Shown: positions 19,943 to 30,163 of the stretch, piece after piece
Layout: each line of letters opens with the position of its first letter
Position numbering within the stretch: the first letter of the stretch is position 1
DNA from: Sinorhizobium mexicanum
Lineage (GTDB): Bacteria; Pseudomonadota; Alphaproteobacteria; Rhizobiales; Rhizobiaceae
Reading direction: 5' to 3'
DNA length: 64,000 nucleotides
Assembly: GCF_013488225.1 (NCBI RefSeq)
Contig: NZ_CP041238.1
Coordinates: forward strand, 1,451,501 to 1,515,500
Position numbers and translations under genes: made by a program
Notes under the pieces: generated by a model
The model's input: the letters and a program-made list of their open reading frames with translations, nothing else
Told to the model about the DNA's origin: nothing
Database searches by the model: none

Positions 19943-22618
19943 TCAGTCCTTCTTGGCCTTCGCGGCCGTTTTCGCTTTTGCCTTGGCGGCGGTCTTCGGC
20001 TTGGCGAGTTTTGCCGCGCCGTTCGAAGCGGTCTTGGCGGCCTTTGCCGTCGTCGACTTCGCTTTGGTCGCCTTGCCTTTTGTCGCGCCGCCCTTGGCCG
20101 CACGTTCGGCAATAAGCGCCAGCGCCTCTTCGACCGTCACGGATTGCGGATCCTTGCCCTTGGGCAGCGTGGCGTTGACCTTGCCCCAGTTGACATAGGG
20201 ACCGAACCGCCCGTCGCGCACGGTGATCGCGCCTCCGTCGGGATGTTCGCCGAGTTCCTTGAGTGCGGCCGCGGCGGTACGTCCGCGGGAGCCGTTGGCG
20301 CCCTTCGACTGCTTGTCCGCGAGCACCGAAACTGCGCGGTTAAGCCCGATCGCGAAGACATCCTCGATCGAGTCCAGGTTGGCGTAGGTGCCGTTGTGGA
20401 GCACGAAGGGTCCGTAGCGCCCGAGACCGGTGGAGATCATCTTGCCGGTTTCCGGATGCGCGCCGATGTCGCGCGGCAGCGACAGCAGCGCGATGGCCTT
20501 TTCATGGTCGATCGATGCCGGCGTCCAGCCCTTCGGCAGGCTCGAGCGCTTTGCGTCCTTACCTTCGCCGCGTTGGACATAGGGTCCGAAGCGGCCGCTG
20601 CGCAAAGTGATTTCCTCGCCAGTATGCGGATCCTTGCCGAGGCTCAGCGGCTCGTTCGATACCGACGCTTCCGCATCGCCGTTGGTTTCGGAGGAAAGCT
20701 GGCGCGTGTAGTTGCACTCCGGGTAATTGGAGCAGCCGACGAACGCACCGTATTTTCCGAGCTTCAGCGAGAGTTTCCCGGTCCCGCAGACCTGGCAGAT
20801 ACGCGGATCGCTGCCGTCCTCACGCTTCGGGAAGACGAGCGGCGCCAGTTCCTCGTTGAGGGCATCGAGCACGTTGGTGACGCGCAGTTCCTTGGTATCT
20901 TCGATCTGGGAGAAGAAGTCCTTCCAGAACTCGCGCAGGACGTCCTTCCAGTTGAGGTCGCCGGCGGAAATCTGATCGAGCTTCTCCTCCAGCGACGCCG
21001 TGAAATCATATTCCACATAACGCGTGAAGAAGCTCTCCAGGAAGGCAGTTACGAGACGGCCCTTGGCCTGGGGCACCAGCTTTCGCTTGTCGTTCGTCAC
21101 ATAGTCCCGGTCGAGGAGGGTCGTGACGGTTGCGGCATAGGTCGACGGACGGCCGATGCCGAGTTCTTCCATCTTCTTGATCAGCGTCGCTTCCGAGTAG
21201 CGCGGCGGCGGCTCGGTGAAATGCTGGGTGGCGTTGATCTTCTGCTTGGCGAGATTCTCCCGCGCGTTGATCTCCGGCAGCCGACCGCCCTCGTCACCGT
21301 CATCGGCCTGCTCACCATCTTCCTTCATGTCGGTGTAGGCGGCGATGAAGCCGTCGAAACGGATCACCGAACCGGTGGCCCTGAGGCCGGCCTTCTTGCC
21401 GCCGTTGTCGGCGATGATCTCGGCGGTCGTACGCTCGATTTCGGCCGAAGCCATCTGGCTCGCGATACCACGCTTCCAGACGAGATCGTAAAGTTTGAGC
21501 ATGTCGCCGTCGAGGAAGCGGCGAACCTGGTCGGGTGTGCGGTTGAAATCCGTCGGACGGATGGCTTCGTGTGCTTCCTGAGCGTTTTTCGCCTTGGTGG
21601 AATAGAAGCGGGGCTTTTCCGGCAGATACCGTTCGCCGAACTGGCTGCCGATCGCCCGGCGGGCGGCGTCGATTGCCTCCGGGGCCATCTGCACGCCATC
21701 GGTACGCATATAGGTGATGAGACCAACCGTCTCGCCACCGATGTCAACGCCCTCGTAAAGCTTCTGCGCCACCTGCATCGTGCGCGAGGCGGAAAACCCG
21801 AGCTTGGAAGAGGCGGCCTGCTGCAGCGTCGAGGTGGTGAAGGGCGGCGCCGGATTGCGCTTGACCGGCTTTGCTTCGACGCTCTCGACCACATAGCTCG
21901 CGCCATCGAGCAGCGCTTTCAGCCGGTTGGCCTCGTCACCATTGCCGATTGCTCTTGGTTGCAGCCGCTTGCCGTCGGCGGAGACGAGACGCGCTTCGAA
22001 TTCGTCGCCGCGCGGCGTCTTCAGAAGCGCCGAAATATTCCAGTATTCCTCCGTGACGAAACGTTCGATTTCCGCTTCGCGATCGCAGACGAGACGCAGA
22101 GCCACCGATTGCACACGGCCGGCCGAACGCGCCCCCGGCAATTTGCGCCAGAGGACGGGGGAAAGGTTGAAGCCGACGAGATAGTCGAGGGCGCGGCGGG
22201 CGAGATAGGCGTCAACCAGCGAGATATCGATATCGCGAGGCTCGGCCATTGCATCGAGCACGGCCTTTTTCGTGATCGCGTTGAAGACAACGCGCCTCAC
22301 CGGCTTGTCGCCGATGACCTTCTTCTTCTTGAGAAGGTCCAGCACATGCCAGGAGATTGCCTCGCCCTCGCGATCCGGGTCGGTTGCGAGAATCAGGCCG
22401 TCCGACGATTTTACGGCGTCGGCGATGTCCTTCATGCGTTTCGCTGAAGCGCCGTCGACCTCCCAGGACATCTCGAAGTCTTCGTCCGGGCGCACCGATC
22501 CATCCTTGGCCGGCAGGTCCCGCACGTGGCCGAACGAAGCAAGCACCTTATAGCCGGGGCCCAGGTACTTGTTGATCGTCTTGGCCTTGGAAGGCGATTC
22601 CACCACTACAACATTCAT
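19943..22618 (-). CDS. topA: DNA topoisomerase I
   Basis: Type IA topoisomerase (891 aa) that relaxes negative supercoils. The Toprim domain begins MNVVVVESPSKAKTINKYLG and includes ATDPDREGEAISWH; the active-site Tyr is in GLITYMRTDG. One four-cysteine zinc motif (CQVC ... CSNYPEC) follows, then repeated C-terminal DNA-binding units (each with a GRFGPYV-like core) and a Lys/Ala-rich tail. I use the ATG at 22618, which gives the conserved family start; a TTG and an ATG lie 6 and 2 codons upstream. A 227-bp gap before it suggests its own promoter. Confidence 0.95.
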   Translation of the reverse strand: MNVVVVESPSKAKTINKYLGPGYKVLASFGHVRDLPAKDGSVRPDEDFEMSWEVDGASAKRMKDIADAVKSSDGLILATDPDREGEAISWHVLDLLKKKKVIGDKPVRRVVFNAITKKAVLDAMAEPRDIDISLVDAYLARRALDYLVGFNLSPVLWRKLPGARSAGRVQSVALRLVCDREAEIERFVTEEYWNISALLKTPRGDEFEARLVSADGKRLQPRAIGNGDEANRLKALLDGASYVVESVEAKPVKRNPAPPFTTSTLQQAASSKLGFSASRTMQVAQKLYEGVDIGGETVGLITYMRTDGVQMAPEAIDAARRAIGSQFGERYLPEKPRFYSTKAKNAQEAHEAIRPTDFNRTPDQVRRFLDGDMLKLYDLVWKRGIASQMASAEIERTTAEIIADNGGKKAGLRATGSVIRFDGFIAAYTDMKEDGEQADDGDEGGRLPEINARENLAKQKINATQHFTEPPPRYSEATLIKKMEELGIGRPSTYAATVTTLLDRDYVTNDKRKLVPQAKGRLVTAFLESFFTRYVEYDFTASLEEKLDQISAGDLNWKDVLREFWKDFFSQIEDTKELRVTNVLDALNEELAPLVFPKREDGSDPRICQVCGTGKLSLKLGKYGAFVGCSNYPECNYTRQLSSETNGDAEASVSNEPLSLGKDPHTGEEITLRSGRFGPYVQRGEGKDAKRSSLPKGWTPASIDHEKAIALLSLPRDIGAHPETGKMISTGLGRYGPFVLHNGTYANLDSIEDVFAIGLNRAVSVLADKQSKGANGSRGRTAAAALKELGEHPDGGAITVRDGRFGPYVNWGKVNATLPKGKDPQSVTVEEALALIAERAAKGGATKGKATKAKSTTAKAAKTASNGAAKLAKPKTAAKAKAKTAAKAKKD

Positions 22619-22845
22619 CGTCATTCTCTGAGACAATCTCTTTTGGCGAAGCGCAAATGCTGCGCGCCGGATGTTGACGCCACGAAATGGACAGGGATTC
22701 GGGCGCGGTCAAGGGGTTTCATGAAAATAGCAATATCGCCACAGACCGCAACCAAACGGCAATTTCCGAGTTTCCTCAACCGAAGGTCGTTTCTTTCCGC
22801 GAGTTTGCGTGTGTTTCGACGGTGCGAGCCGCCGGTAATGACATA

Positions 22846-24000
22846 CTACTCGTTGGGGAGAAGAGACACGAGGTTTGCCCCATGCCGGCAGAGCTGGCCC
22901 GCGAGATCCAGTTCCAGAAGCACGAGGTGGACCTGCGAGGCAGAGAGCGCGGTGTGGCGAATGATATCGTCGATCTCGACCGGTGTCGGCCCGAGCGCTT
23001 CCATGATGCGGTTGCGCTCGCTGTCGTCCGGTGCCGCAGGTGCTGCCCGCGTGTTCTCAATCGTCGGCTCCTTGATGTCCAGGCGTGTCAGGAGGTCGTC
23101 TTGCGTGAGCGGAGCCAGCGCCTCCAACACGTCGGCTGAGGACGTCGTTACGGTCGCGCCCTGTTTCAAGAGATCGTTCGCGCCGTGGCAGCGCGGATCG
23201 AGCGGCGATCCGGGAACGGCGAAGACCAGCCTGCCGAAGTCGGCGGCATAGCGGGCGGTGATCAGCGACCCGGACCGATTGGCCGCCTCGACGATGGTGA
23301 CGCCAAGGCTGGCGCCGGCGATGAGCCGATTTCGCCGCGGAAAATCGCGTGCGCGGGGTTCCCAGCCGAAGGGCATTTCGCTGATCGCCAGTCCTTCGCC
23401 GGATGTGATCTCCTGCAGCAGCCCGATGTTCTCAGGCGGATAGGGCTGGTCGAGGCCGCCGGCAAGTGCGGCGATCGTGCCGGTCCGCAGGCTTGCGCGA
23501 TGGGCGGCGGTATCGATGCCGCGGGCGAGCCCCGAGGTGATGACATAGCCTGCAGCCCCGGCATCGCGCGCGATCATGGCGGCGAACTTCGCTCCGCTCA
23601 CGGACGAATTGCGCGAACCGACGATGCCGAGGGAAGGGCGCGTCGCCGCCCGGACGTTGCCCTTCACGGCAATGAGCGGCGGAGCGCCGTCGATCTCCCT
23701 CAATGCCGGAGGATAATCGGGCTCGCCGATCCCAATGAAGGCGGCGCCGAACCGGTGCGCCGTCTCGAGTTCCCGTTCCGCATCAGCGACGGTCGCAATG
23801 CGGAATGTGCGATCCGATCCGCCGCGCCGGGAAAGGTCGGGCAGCGCTTCGAGGGCCGCCTCTGCCGTGCCGAAGTGATTGATCAGGTCCCGAAAGGTGG
23901 CGGGACCTACATTGTCGCTGCGAATCAGCCGCAACCAGGCGATTTTCTGCCGTTCCGTCAGCGCGATTCCTGCTCGTTGAGCGCTGACGTTCAACGTCAT
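22846..24000 (-). CDS. dprA: DNA-processing protein DprA (Smf)
   Basis: A 384-residue RecA loader for incoming single-stranded DNA in natural transformation, conserved also in bacteria not known to be competent. The Rossmann core carries [28 protein letters not shown] and the PRRNRLIAG motif; an N-terminal SAM-like region and a C-terminal winged helix ([25 protein letters not shown]) are present. The ATG at 24000 overlaps the plsY stop (ATGA). Confidence 0.94.
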   Translation of the reverse strand: MTLNVSAQRAGIALTERQKIAWLRLIRSDNVGPATFRDLINHFGTAEAALEALPDLSRRGGSDRTFRIATVADAERELETAHRFGAAFIGIGEPDYPPALREIDGAPPLIAVKGNVRAATRPSLGIVGSRNSSVSGAKFAAMIARDAGAAGYVITSGLARGIDTAAHRASLRTGTIAALAGGLDQPYPPENIGLLQEITSGEGLAISEMPFGWEPRARDFPRRNRLIAGASLGVTIVEAANRSGSLITARYAADFGRLVFAVPGSPLDPRCHGANDLLKQGATVTTSSADVLEALAPLTQDDLLTRLDIKEPTIENTRAAPAAPDDSERNRIMEALGPTPVEIDDIIRHTALSASQVHLVLLELDLAGQLCRHGANLVSLLPNE

Positions 24001-24608
24001 CCCTTTTCTCCGATCCGACTCTCGGTGCCGCTGAGCAATCGCTGGATGTTGGCGCGATGCTTGATCCAGGTGATGAGGGTCATGATTGCGAAGAGCAGCG
24101 CCACTTTTCCGTATCCGGTCGCATAAAGTGCTACAGGTGTGAAGACCGTCGCCACGAGCGCGCTCAGCGACGAGTAACGGGTGATCTTGGCGGTGGCGAG
24201 CCAGATCACACCGAAGACGAGCACCATCACCGGTGCAAGGCCCAGCAACACGCCGATATAGGTTGCGACGCCCTTGCCACCCTTGAACGAGAGCCAGACC
24301 GGATAGAGATGTCCAAGGAACGCGGCAAGGCCGGCGGCAAGGCCAGCCTCGATGCCCCAAATCGAGGCGATGGCGGCAGCGGCGGTACCCTTGAGCGCAT
24401 CGAGGAGGAGGGTCGCCGCGGCAAGCTTCTTGTTGCCGGTTCGAAGCACATTCGTTGCACCGATATTGCCAGAGCCTATCTTTCGGACATCACCGAGGCC
24501 TGCCATGCGCGTGAGAATGAGGCCGAAGGGGATCGACCCCAGAAGATAGCCGAAGACGAGACATGCGAATGTCGCGGGCAGCCCGAGCTGCCAGGATAGT
24601 AGTTCCAC
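23997..24608 (-). CDS. plsY: Acyl-phosphate:glycerol-3-phosphate acyltransferase PlsY
   Basis: Inner-membrane enzyme (203 aa) that starts phospholipid synthesis by acylating glycerol-3-phosphate from acyl-phosphate. Five hydrophobic segments are visible. Family motifs are [25 protein letters not shown] and [18 protein letters not shown]. The start is GTG with a very strong GGGGGAGGA ribosome site. It lies 30 bp after the pyrC-like gene and overlaps dprA by ATGA. Confidence 0.95.
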   Translation of the reverse strand: MELLSWQLGLPATFACLVFGYLLGSIPFGLILTRMAGLGDVRKIGSGNIGATNVLRTGNKKLAAATLLLDALKGTAAAAIASIWGIEAGLAAGLAAFLGHLYPVWLSFKGGKGVATYIGVLLGLAPVMVLVFGVIWLATAKITRYSSLSALVATVFTPVALYATGYGKVALLFAIMTLITWIKHRANIQRLLSGTESRIGEKG

Positions 24609-24638
24609 CGGTTCCTCCCCCGCCTAACAGCTCCGGTC

Positions 24639-25931
24639 TTACGCTGAATGCACCAGCTTGCCCGCAACATAAGTTTGGACGACCCGTCCGGTAAAGCGGG
24701 CATTTTCAAAAGGCGTGTTCTTCGAGCGGGAAACCAGCGCCTTTTCGTAGAGGATCCAGGGCTCTTCGAGGTCGAGAACGGTAATGTCGGCTTTCGCGCC
24801 GGGCTTTAGCGTGCCGGCGTCGAGGCCGAAGATCGCGGCTGGGCGGGTGGAGATCGCATCGATCAGCCGCATCAGCGGAACCTGTCCGCTATGGTAGAGG
24901 CGAAGCGCAGCCGCTGCCAGTGTTTCAAGGCCGATCGCGCCGTCGGCGGCATCCGAGAAGGGCAGGCGCTTGGTGTCGACATCCTGCGGATCATGCGACG
25001 ATACGATGATGTCGATCGTCCCGTTGGCAAGCGCCTCGGCCATGGCGACGCGATCGTCTTCGCCGCGCAGCGCAGGCGACAGCTTGAAGAAGGTCCGGTA
25101 TTCGCCGATGTCGTTTTCGTTCAGCGTCAGATGATTGATCGAGATGCCGCAGGTGACGTTGGTTCCGCGCTCCCGCGCGACGCGCACGGCGTCTGCCGAC
25201 TCCGGCACGGAAATCTCGGCGGCGTGATAGGCGGCCTTGGTCAATCCCGCGATGCGAAGGTCGCGTTCGAGCGGAATGATCTCCGCTTCGCGCGGCACGC
25301 CCGGAAGGCCGAGCCAGCTTGCCAGCAGGCCCTCGTTCATGACGCCATTGGCGCCAAGGTATTTGTCGCGAGCCTCCAGCGCGACGACCGCGCCGAATTC
25401 GCGCGCATAGGTCATCGCGCGGCGCAGCACCAGCGTGTCGTGAACCGGTTGCCGGCCGTTGGTGAAGCAGACGGCGCCCGCGTCGCGAAGCAACCCGATT
25501 TCCGTCATCTCTTCCCCGAGCAGCCCCTTGGTGAGGGCAGCGGCCGGATGGATGTTGACAAGCGCCTTGTCGCGCGCGGTCTTCTGCACGAACTCGACGA
25601 GGGCGATTTCGTCGATGACCGGATCTGTGTCCGGCATGGCGATGAACGAGGTGACGCCGCCTGTCGCTGCGGCCCGTGAGGCCGATTCGATCGTCTCGCG
25701 ATGCTCACTTCCCGGCTCGCCGACGAAGACGCGCGCATCGACGAGGCCCGGGACTGCCGTAAGGCCGGCGCAGTCCTTGACGAAGGCACCGTCCGGCGCA
25801 CCCTGGTTCTGGGCGTCGCTGCCGGCTGCAAGAATGCGACCGTCGCTGCCGACGATGATCGTGCCCGTTTCGTCGAGATTGCGTGAAGGATCGACGATGC
25901 GCAGGTTTTTCAGAACAAGTGGTCTGGTCAT
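24639..25931 (-). CDS. pyrC: Dihydroorotase-like protein, probably non-catalytic (PyrC')
   Basis: A 430-residue amidohydrolase-fold protein next to pyrB. True class I dihydroorotases bind zinc with an HxH after PGLVD; here that place reads [14 protein letters not shown], with no His. The Asp of the usual FSDDG is replaced (CFTNGRQP), the HHL segment is NHL, and the final ATDHAPH-type motif is SSHDPQD. It should therefore be inactive as a dihydroorotase and probably is a structural partner of aspartate transcarbamoylase, as PyrC' is in Pseudomonas. A catalytic PyrC must then be encoded elsewhere. Its start overlaps the pyrB stop (ATGA). Confidence 0.88.
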   Translation of the reverse strand: MTRPLVLKNLRIVDPSRNLDETGTIIVGSDGRILAAGSDAQNQGAPDGAFVKDCAGLTAVPGLVDARVFVGEPGSEHRETIESASRAAATGGVTSFIAMPDTDPVIDEIALVEFVQKTARDKALVNIHPAAALTKGLLGEEMTEIGLLRDAGAVCFTNGRQPVHDTLVLRRAMTYAREFGAVVALEARDKYLGANGVMNEGLLASWLGLPGVPREAEIIPLERDLRIAGLTKAAYHAAEISVPESADAVRVARERGTNVTCGISINHLTLNENDIGEYRTFFKLSPALRGEDDRVAMAEALANGTIDIIVSSHDPQDVDTKRLPFSDAADGAIGLETLAAAALRLYHSGQVPLMRLIDAISTRPAAIFGLDAGTLKPGAKADITVLDLEEPWILYEKALVSRSKNTPFENARFTGRVVQTYVAGKLVHSA

Positions 25932-26869
25932 AGGCGCGGCCCCTGGTTCTGCGAGAGGAGAAGTGTTTCCATCACGGCCATGCGCACGGCGACGCCCATC
26001 TCCACCTGCTGTTCGATGACACTTTGCGGACCGTCGGCGATTTCGGAAGCGATCTCGACACCGCGGTTCATCGGGCCCGGGTGCATCACCAACGCGTTGT
26101 CCTTTGCGGCTTTCAGCTTTTCTGCGTCCAGACCAAAGTAGTGGAAATATTCGCGCACCGAGGGCACGAAGGAGCCGGCCATGCGCTCGCGCTGCAGCCG
26201 CAGCATCATGACGACGTCCGCGTCCTTAAGGCCCTCCGCCATGGAGTGGTAGACCTCGACACCCATCTGCGCGATCCCGGACGGAAGCAGTGTCGCCGGT
26301 GCGACGACGCGCACGCGCGCGCCCATCTGGTTGAGCAGCAGAATGTTGGACCGGGCAACGCGCGAGTGCAGGACGTCGCCGCAGATCGCGACGATGATCC
26401 GCGAGAGCTTGCCCTTGGCGCGGCGGATCGTCAGCGCGTCGAGCAGCGCCTGGGTCGGGTGCTCGTGCTGACCGTCGCCAGCGTTGACGACCGAGCAGGA
26501 GACCTTCTGGGCAAGCAGTGCCGCCGCACCCGCCGAAGAGTGGCGCACGACCAGCACGTCGGGATGCATCGCGTTCAGCGTCATCGCCGTATCGATCAGC
26601 GTCTCGCCCTTCTTTACTGAGGAGTTACCGACCGCCATGTTCATCACATCGGCGCCAAGCCGCTTGCCCGCCAGTTCGAACGAGGACTGCGTCCGGGTCG
26701 AGGCTTCGAAGAAAAGATTGATCTGCGTCAGTCCGCGCAGCGAGGAGGTTTTCTTCTCCCTCTGCCGGGAGATCTTGACGGCTTCGTCGGCGCGATCGAG
26801 CAGGAGTGTGATGTCCTGTTCCGTGAGGCCTTTGATGCCGAGCAGGTGGCGATGCGGGAAAGTGATCAT
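25928..26869 (-). CDS. pyrB: Aspartate carbamoyltransferase catalytic subunit
   Basis: Catalyses carbamoyl phosphate plus L-aspartate to N-carbamoyl-aspartate in pyrimidine synthesis (313 aa). The carbamoyl phosphate motif is [13 protein letters not shown]; the [10 protein letters not shown] block and the aspartate-binding RLQRERM and [11 protein letters not shown] are intact. The ATG at 26869 has AAGGGCGG before it; a GTG five codons upstream is less likely. No pyrI is present. It is the first gene of the long minus-strand operon, and a RIME copy lies just upstream. Confidence 0.96.
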   Translation of the reverse strand: MITFPHRHLLGIKGLTEQDITLLLDRADEAVKISRQREKKTSSLRGLTQINLFFEASTRTQSSFELAGKRLGADVMNMAVGNSSVKKGETLIDTAMTLNAMHPDVLVVRHSSAGAAALLAQKVSCSVVNAGDGQHEHPTQALLDALTIRRAKGKLSRIIVAICGDVLHSRVARSNILLLNQMGARVRVVAPATLLPSGIAQMGVEVYHSMAEGLKDADVVMMLRLQRERMAGSFVPSVREYFHYFGLDAEKLKAAKDNALVMHPGPMNRGVEIASEIADGPQSVIEQQVEMGVAVRMAVMETLLLSQNQGPRL

Positions 26870-26890
26870 GAGCCGCCCTTGCACTCTCTA

Positions 26891-26994
26891 CTGCATGTCT
26901 CCTTAAGTCGCTCTCGATTTAAGGAAAAAGGCATGCAGCAATTCAAAATGCTACAGCGACCTTTGCGGGTCTGACGAGACGCGCGGCGCTGTAG
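26891..26994 (-). repeat. RIME-like element
   Basis: Full copy in reverse orientation, from CTGCATGTCTCCTTAAG to CGCGCGGCGCTGTAG. It lies in the intergenic region between the divergent pyrB and AidB-like genes, 21 bp before the pyrB start, so it is inside the likely pyrB leader. Confidence 0.8.
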
Positions 26995-27121
26995 ATTGGC
27001 TCGCTCTATAAAGCGTGGTCAGGGGTCGGGCAAGCGGCACGCCACCCCTTCCGCAGAAAACTTGCGTGGGCCTTAGGGCGCGCCTGTTTCGCGCCTGCGA
27101 AACTTGCGCTAGAACCGGCCC

Positions 27122-28774
27122 ATGAATCAGATGAACCGGACTGAACAGAAACTCGCCGAGCTGAACCAGCCAAAACCCTGGTCCGGTGTCAACGCCTATC
27201 GCTCCGATCCTCTCGTCGTCGATATCACGTCGAGCATGCCGAAGGCGTTGCGTGACGAATTCGACGTGCTCGGACGGTATGTCACCTCGCCGGAAGCGCA
27301 GGAACTGGCGCGTATGGCCAACGAGGGCGTGCCGAAGCTGAAGACCCACGGTCCTCGCGGCGAGCGCCTCGATGTCGTCGAGTTCCATCCGGCTTGGCAC
27401 GCGCTGATGCGCCGGTCGATGACGACGGGGCTGCATGCTTCCGCCTGGGAGAACCTGGCGGATGAAAGGGGCCGGTCGCACAAGGCGAGGGCGATCCGTT
27501 TCTACCTGACGGCACAGCTCGAATGCGGCCATCTCTGCCCGCTGACAATGACGAGTGCGTCGGTTGCCGCCATCACCGCGTCTCCGGCCGTCCAAAAGGA
27601 ATGGGCGCCAAAGATCCTCTCGCGCAAATATGATTCCTCCAACCGTCCATGGATGCAGAAGAGCGCCGTCACCATCGGCATGGGCATGACGGAGAAGCAG
27701 GGCGGCACCGATGTTCGCGCCAACACCTCGACCGCGGAGCGCGTGGGGGAGGGCATCTACCGTCTGAACGGCCACAAGTGGTTCATGTCTGCGCCGATGA
27801 GCGATGCTTTTGTGATGCTCGCCCAGACGCACGACGGGCTCGGCTGCTTCCTGGTGCCGCGGCTGCTCGAGGACGGTTCCGCCAACGGGCTGCGCTTCCA
27901 GCGTCTGAAGGACAAGCTGGGCAACCGCTCCAACGCTTCGTCGGAGGTCGAGTTTTCCGACACGTTCGGCTTCGTTCTCGGAACGCCCGACGCCGGCATC
28001 CGCACTATTCTTGACATGGTCACGTTGACGCGGCTCGACTGTGCGCTCGCGTCCGCCGGCATGATGCGTGCCTCGCTCGCCGAAGCCGTGCACCACACCC
28101 GCGGCCGCAAGGTTTTTGGCAAGGCGCTGATTAGCCAGCCGATGATGACACGCGTCCTCGCCGACATGGCGCTTGACGTCGCTGCTGCGAGCGCCTTGTC
28201 GTTCCGCCTAGCCGATGCTTTCGACAAGGCCCACGGCAGTGCCGAGGATGCCGCCTATGCCCGCATCATGACGCCGGTTGCGAAATACTGGTGCTGCAAG
28301 ATCGCTCCCGGCTTGATCTACGAGGCGATGGAATGCCTCGGCGGCAACGGCTACGTCGAGGAGCGCGCGCTTGCCCGCCATTACCGCGAGGCGCCGGTCA
28401 ACGCCATCTGGGAGGGATCGGGCAACGTCATGGCGCTCGATGTGCTGCGCGTGCTCGGGCGCCGCAAGGAGTTGTTCGAACAGCTCTTCGGCATCTTCAG
28501 CCGCGATCTCGGCCCCTCCGGTCGCAAGACCATCGACGTCCTGCGCGCGGCCATGTCGCTCTGCGAACGCGACGAAGGTGCGGCCCGCATGCTGGTCGAG
28601 CAGCTTGCGCTCGCGGCCGCAGCCGCCGAGCTCTATCGGCTCGGCGCGGGACGAATCGCCGACGCATTTCTGGAGTCGCGCCTGGCGGCCGGTTGGCGCT
28701 CGACCTACGGAATGCTCGATTCGCGCTTCGATTCGGCCTACGTGGTCGATCTGCTCTATCCGGCAGCGACGTAG
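27122..28774 (+). CDS. AidB-like acyl-CoA dehydrogenase family protein
   Basis: A 550-residue flavoprotein of the acyl-CoA dehydrogenase family, AidB branch. Seen are the N-terminal extension with an HPAWHALMR segment, the FAD-binding GMGMTEKQGGTDVRANTS and KWFMSAPMSDAF, and the C-terminal ECLGGNGYVEE ... EAPVNAIWEGSGNVMALDVLR. AidB protects DNA from alkylation in E. coli; whether that holds here is unknown. No LexA box or Ada box was found upstream. It has no cotranscribed neighbour; the next gene starts about 220 bp later. Confidence 0.87.
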   Translation: MNQMNRTEQKLAELNQPKPWSGVNAYRSDPLVVDITSSMPKALRDEFDVLGRYVTSPEAQELARMANEGVPKLKTHGPRGERLDVVEFHPAWHALMRRSMTTGLHASAWENLADERGRSHKARAIRFYLTAQLECGHLCPLTMTSASVAAITASPAVQKEWAPKILSRKYDSSNRPWMQKSAVTIGMGMTEKQGGTDVRANTSTAERVGEGIYRLNGHKWFMSAPMSDAFVMLAQTHDGLGCFLVPRLLEDGSANGLRFQRLKDKLGNRSNASSEVEFSDTFGFVLGTPDAGIRTILDMVTLTRLDCALASAGMMRASLAEAVHHTRGRKVFGKALISQPMMTRVLADMALDVAAASALSFRLADAFDKAHGSAEDAAYARIMTPVAKYWCCKIAPGLIYEAMECLGGNGYVEERALARHYREAPVNAIWEGSGNVMALDVLRVLGRRKELFEQLFGIFSRDLGPSGRKTIDVLRAAMSLCERDEGAARMLVEQLALAAAAAELYRLGAGRIADAFLESRLAAGWRSTYGMLDSRFDSAYVVDLLYPAAT

Positions 28775-28991
28775 CCGGTGGCGGAAAGGACGAGCGGTAT
28801 CGTGAAGAAGAATACCGCTGTCTGTACCATCGCGACTGCGGCATAGCGTTCTGCATCTCTCTCATCTGCCTGGCAATAAGATAGCCGTAACGGCCATTGA
28901 CACGGCCGGGCCGGGCGCCACCACGCGTCACAGGGCACCGCGAAGACCGGCATCGTGATGATGGATTGCCGCTTACAACCAGCACTCGTCT

Positions 28992-29246
28992 GTGAATATT
29001 AACCTTAACAAATGGTTTACGTTGCGGGAGCGGGCCCAACGGAGGAGATTGGCTGCGCAATTCGAGCAAAATCGGGAACGGAGCGGTTCGGTGAGAACTG
29101 GCTTGTTGATCATCATGATGATGTTTTTCGCGGGACTGCCGCTCGACATCGGAAGGCTGGCGGCCGCTCTTTTGCTGTTCGTGCTGGCCGAGCGAGCGCT
29201 CTATCCGCTGTTCTGCCGCCAGATCATGGAAAGGGGGAGCGCATGA
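28992..29246 (+). CDS. Small membrane protein
   Basis: An 84-residue product from a GTG: a basic N-terminal half (RERAQRRRLAAQFEQNRER) followed by two hydrophobic stretches (GLLIIMMMFFAGLPL and LAAALLLFVLAERAL). No family is recognised. The start is uncertain; a TTG at 29047 or GTG at 29091 (with GGAG) would give only the membrane part. Its stop overlaps the start of the DUF6105 gene in an ATGA, which supports it as a real gene. Confidence 0.55.
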   Translation: MNINLNKWFTLRERAQRRRLAAQFEQNRERSGSVRTGLLIIMMMFFAGLPLDIGRLAAALLLFVLAERALYPLFCRQIMERGSA

Positions 29247-29581
29247 AGTGGCTCCTGATATTTTGGGCCGCCCCGGTCACGCTGCTGACTAGCTGGTACG
29301 GTCTTTCCTATTACGACATGAGCTTCGGTGTCTTCATGCTGACGCGTCAGGCGCATGACCTGGTTTTCGCGATCTATGGCCACGTGCTCGGAATTCCGCC
29401 CGAAACCATTCCGCCGCTCGTCGCCCGGGCGATGGTCGTCGACAGCGCCATCGTATTCGCACTCGTCGCGCTGAGGAAACGTCGCCAGATCGTCGCTTGG
29501 TACCGGCGCCGCTTCGGCGCGCCGACCGCTCAATCGCGGGAGGCGTTTGCGAGCGACGCCAATCTGTCGAGCGCTCCCTGA
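29243..29581 (+). CDS. DUF6105 family membrane protein
   Basis: A 112-residue protein matching a rhizobial DUF6105-type family: [29 protein letters not shown], then a second membrane span ([15 protein letters not shown]) and a basic tail. A strong AAGGGGGAG ribosome site precedes the ATG, which overlaps the preceding stop. The last 52 bp overlap the 3' end of ruvX on the other strand. Function unknown. Confidence 0.75.
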   Translation: MKWLLIFWAAPVTLLTSWYGLSYYDMSFGVFMLTRQAHDLVFAIYGHVLGIPPETIPPLVARAMVVDSAIVFALVALRKRRQIVAWYRRRFGAPTAQSREAFASDANLSSAP

Positions 29582-30012
29582 AGAATGAAGGAAGCCGCGG
29601 CGGAGTCGATCCGCTCGGCCCGCTTCTTCCGGGATACATCCATCTCGATCAGTACGCGCTCAGCGGCGACGGTCGAGAGCCGCTCGTCCCAGAGCACGAA
29701 GGGAATATCCGTTTTCTCTCCCATGTTCCTGACGAAGGCGCGCGTCGCCTGGCAGCGCGGTCCCTCGGTCCCGTCCATGTTGACGGGCAGACCGATGACA
29801 AAGGCTGCGATCTTCTCCTTCGCTGCCACGGATAGGAGCGCTTGCGCATCGACGCCGAACTTGACGCGCCGGATCACGTCGCGGGGCGTCGCGAAGCGCC
29901 GGCCGAGATCGGAGACCGACAGCCCGATCGTCTTGGTGCCAAGATCAAGACCGGCAATCGCCTGGTTCGGCGGCAAGGACGCAGCCAGTTCTTCGATTGT
30001 AAGAATTGCCAT
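29530..30012 (-). CDS. ruvX: Holliday junction resolvase-like protein RuvX (YqgF)
   Basis: A 160-residue RNase H-fold protein of the YqgF/RuvX family, linked to 16S rRNA 5' end maturation and to resolvase activity. Motifs: [16 protein letters not shown] at the start, [16 protein letters not shown], and [14 protein letters not shown] near the end. The gene faces the DUF6105 gene and the two overlap tail to tail by 52 bp. Confidence 0.93.
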   Translation of the reverse strand: MAILTIEELAASLPPNQAIAGLDLGTKTIGLSVSDLGRRFATPRDVIRRVKFGVDAQALLSVAAKEKIAAFVIGLPVNMDGTEGPRCQATRAFVRNMGEKTDIPFVLWDERLSTVAAERVLIEMDVSRKKRAERIDSAAASFILQGALDRLASLANASRD

Positions 30013-30163
30013 TGGATTTCCTGATTCGATCTTTCCACTTGTGTCGTTTGATCCATATGCTTGTCCGACACAGAAATCATCTGAGCGGCCCGCCTGGCCT
30101 CTACAAATCGATCACGCATGTTCGGTCGCTCGCTCAAACTTACCGTGACCCAGGGAGAACGTC

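Noticed and set aside
17643..20198. 851-codon frame antisense to rnr
   Set aside because: Shadow of the GC-rich rnr and topA genes; no recognisable domain.
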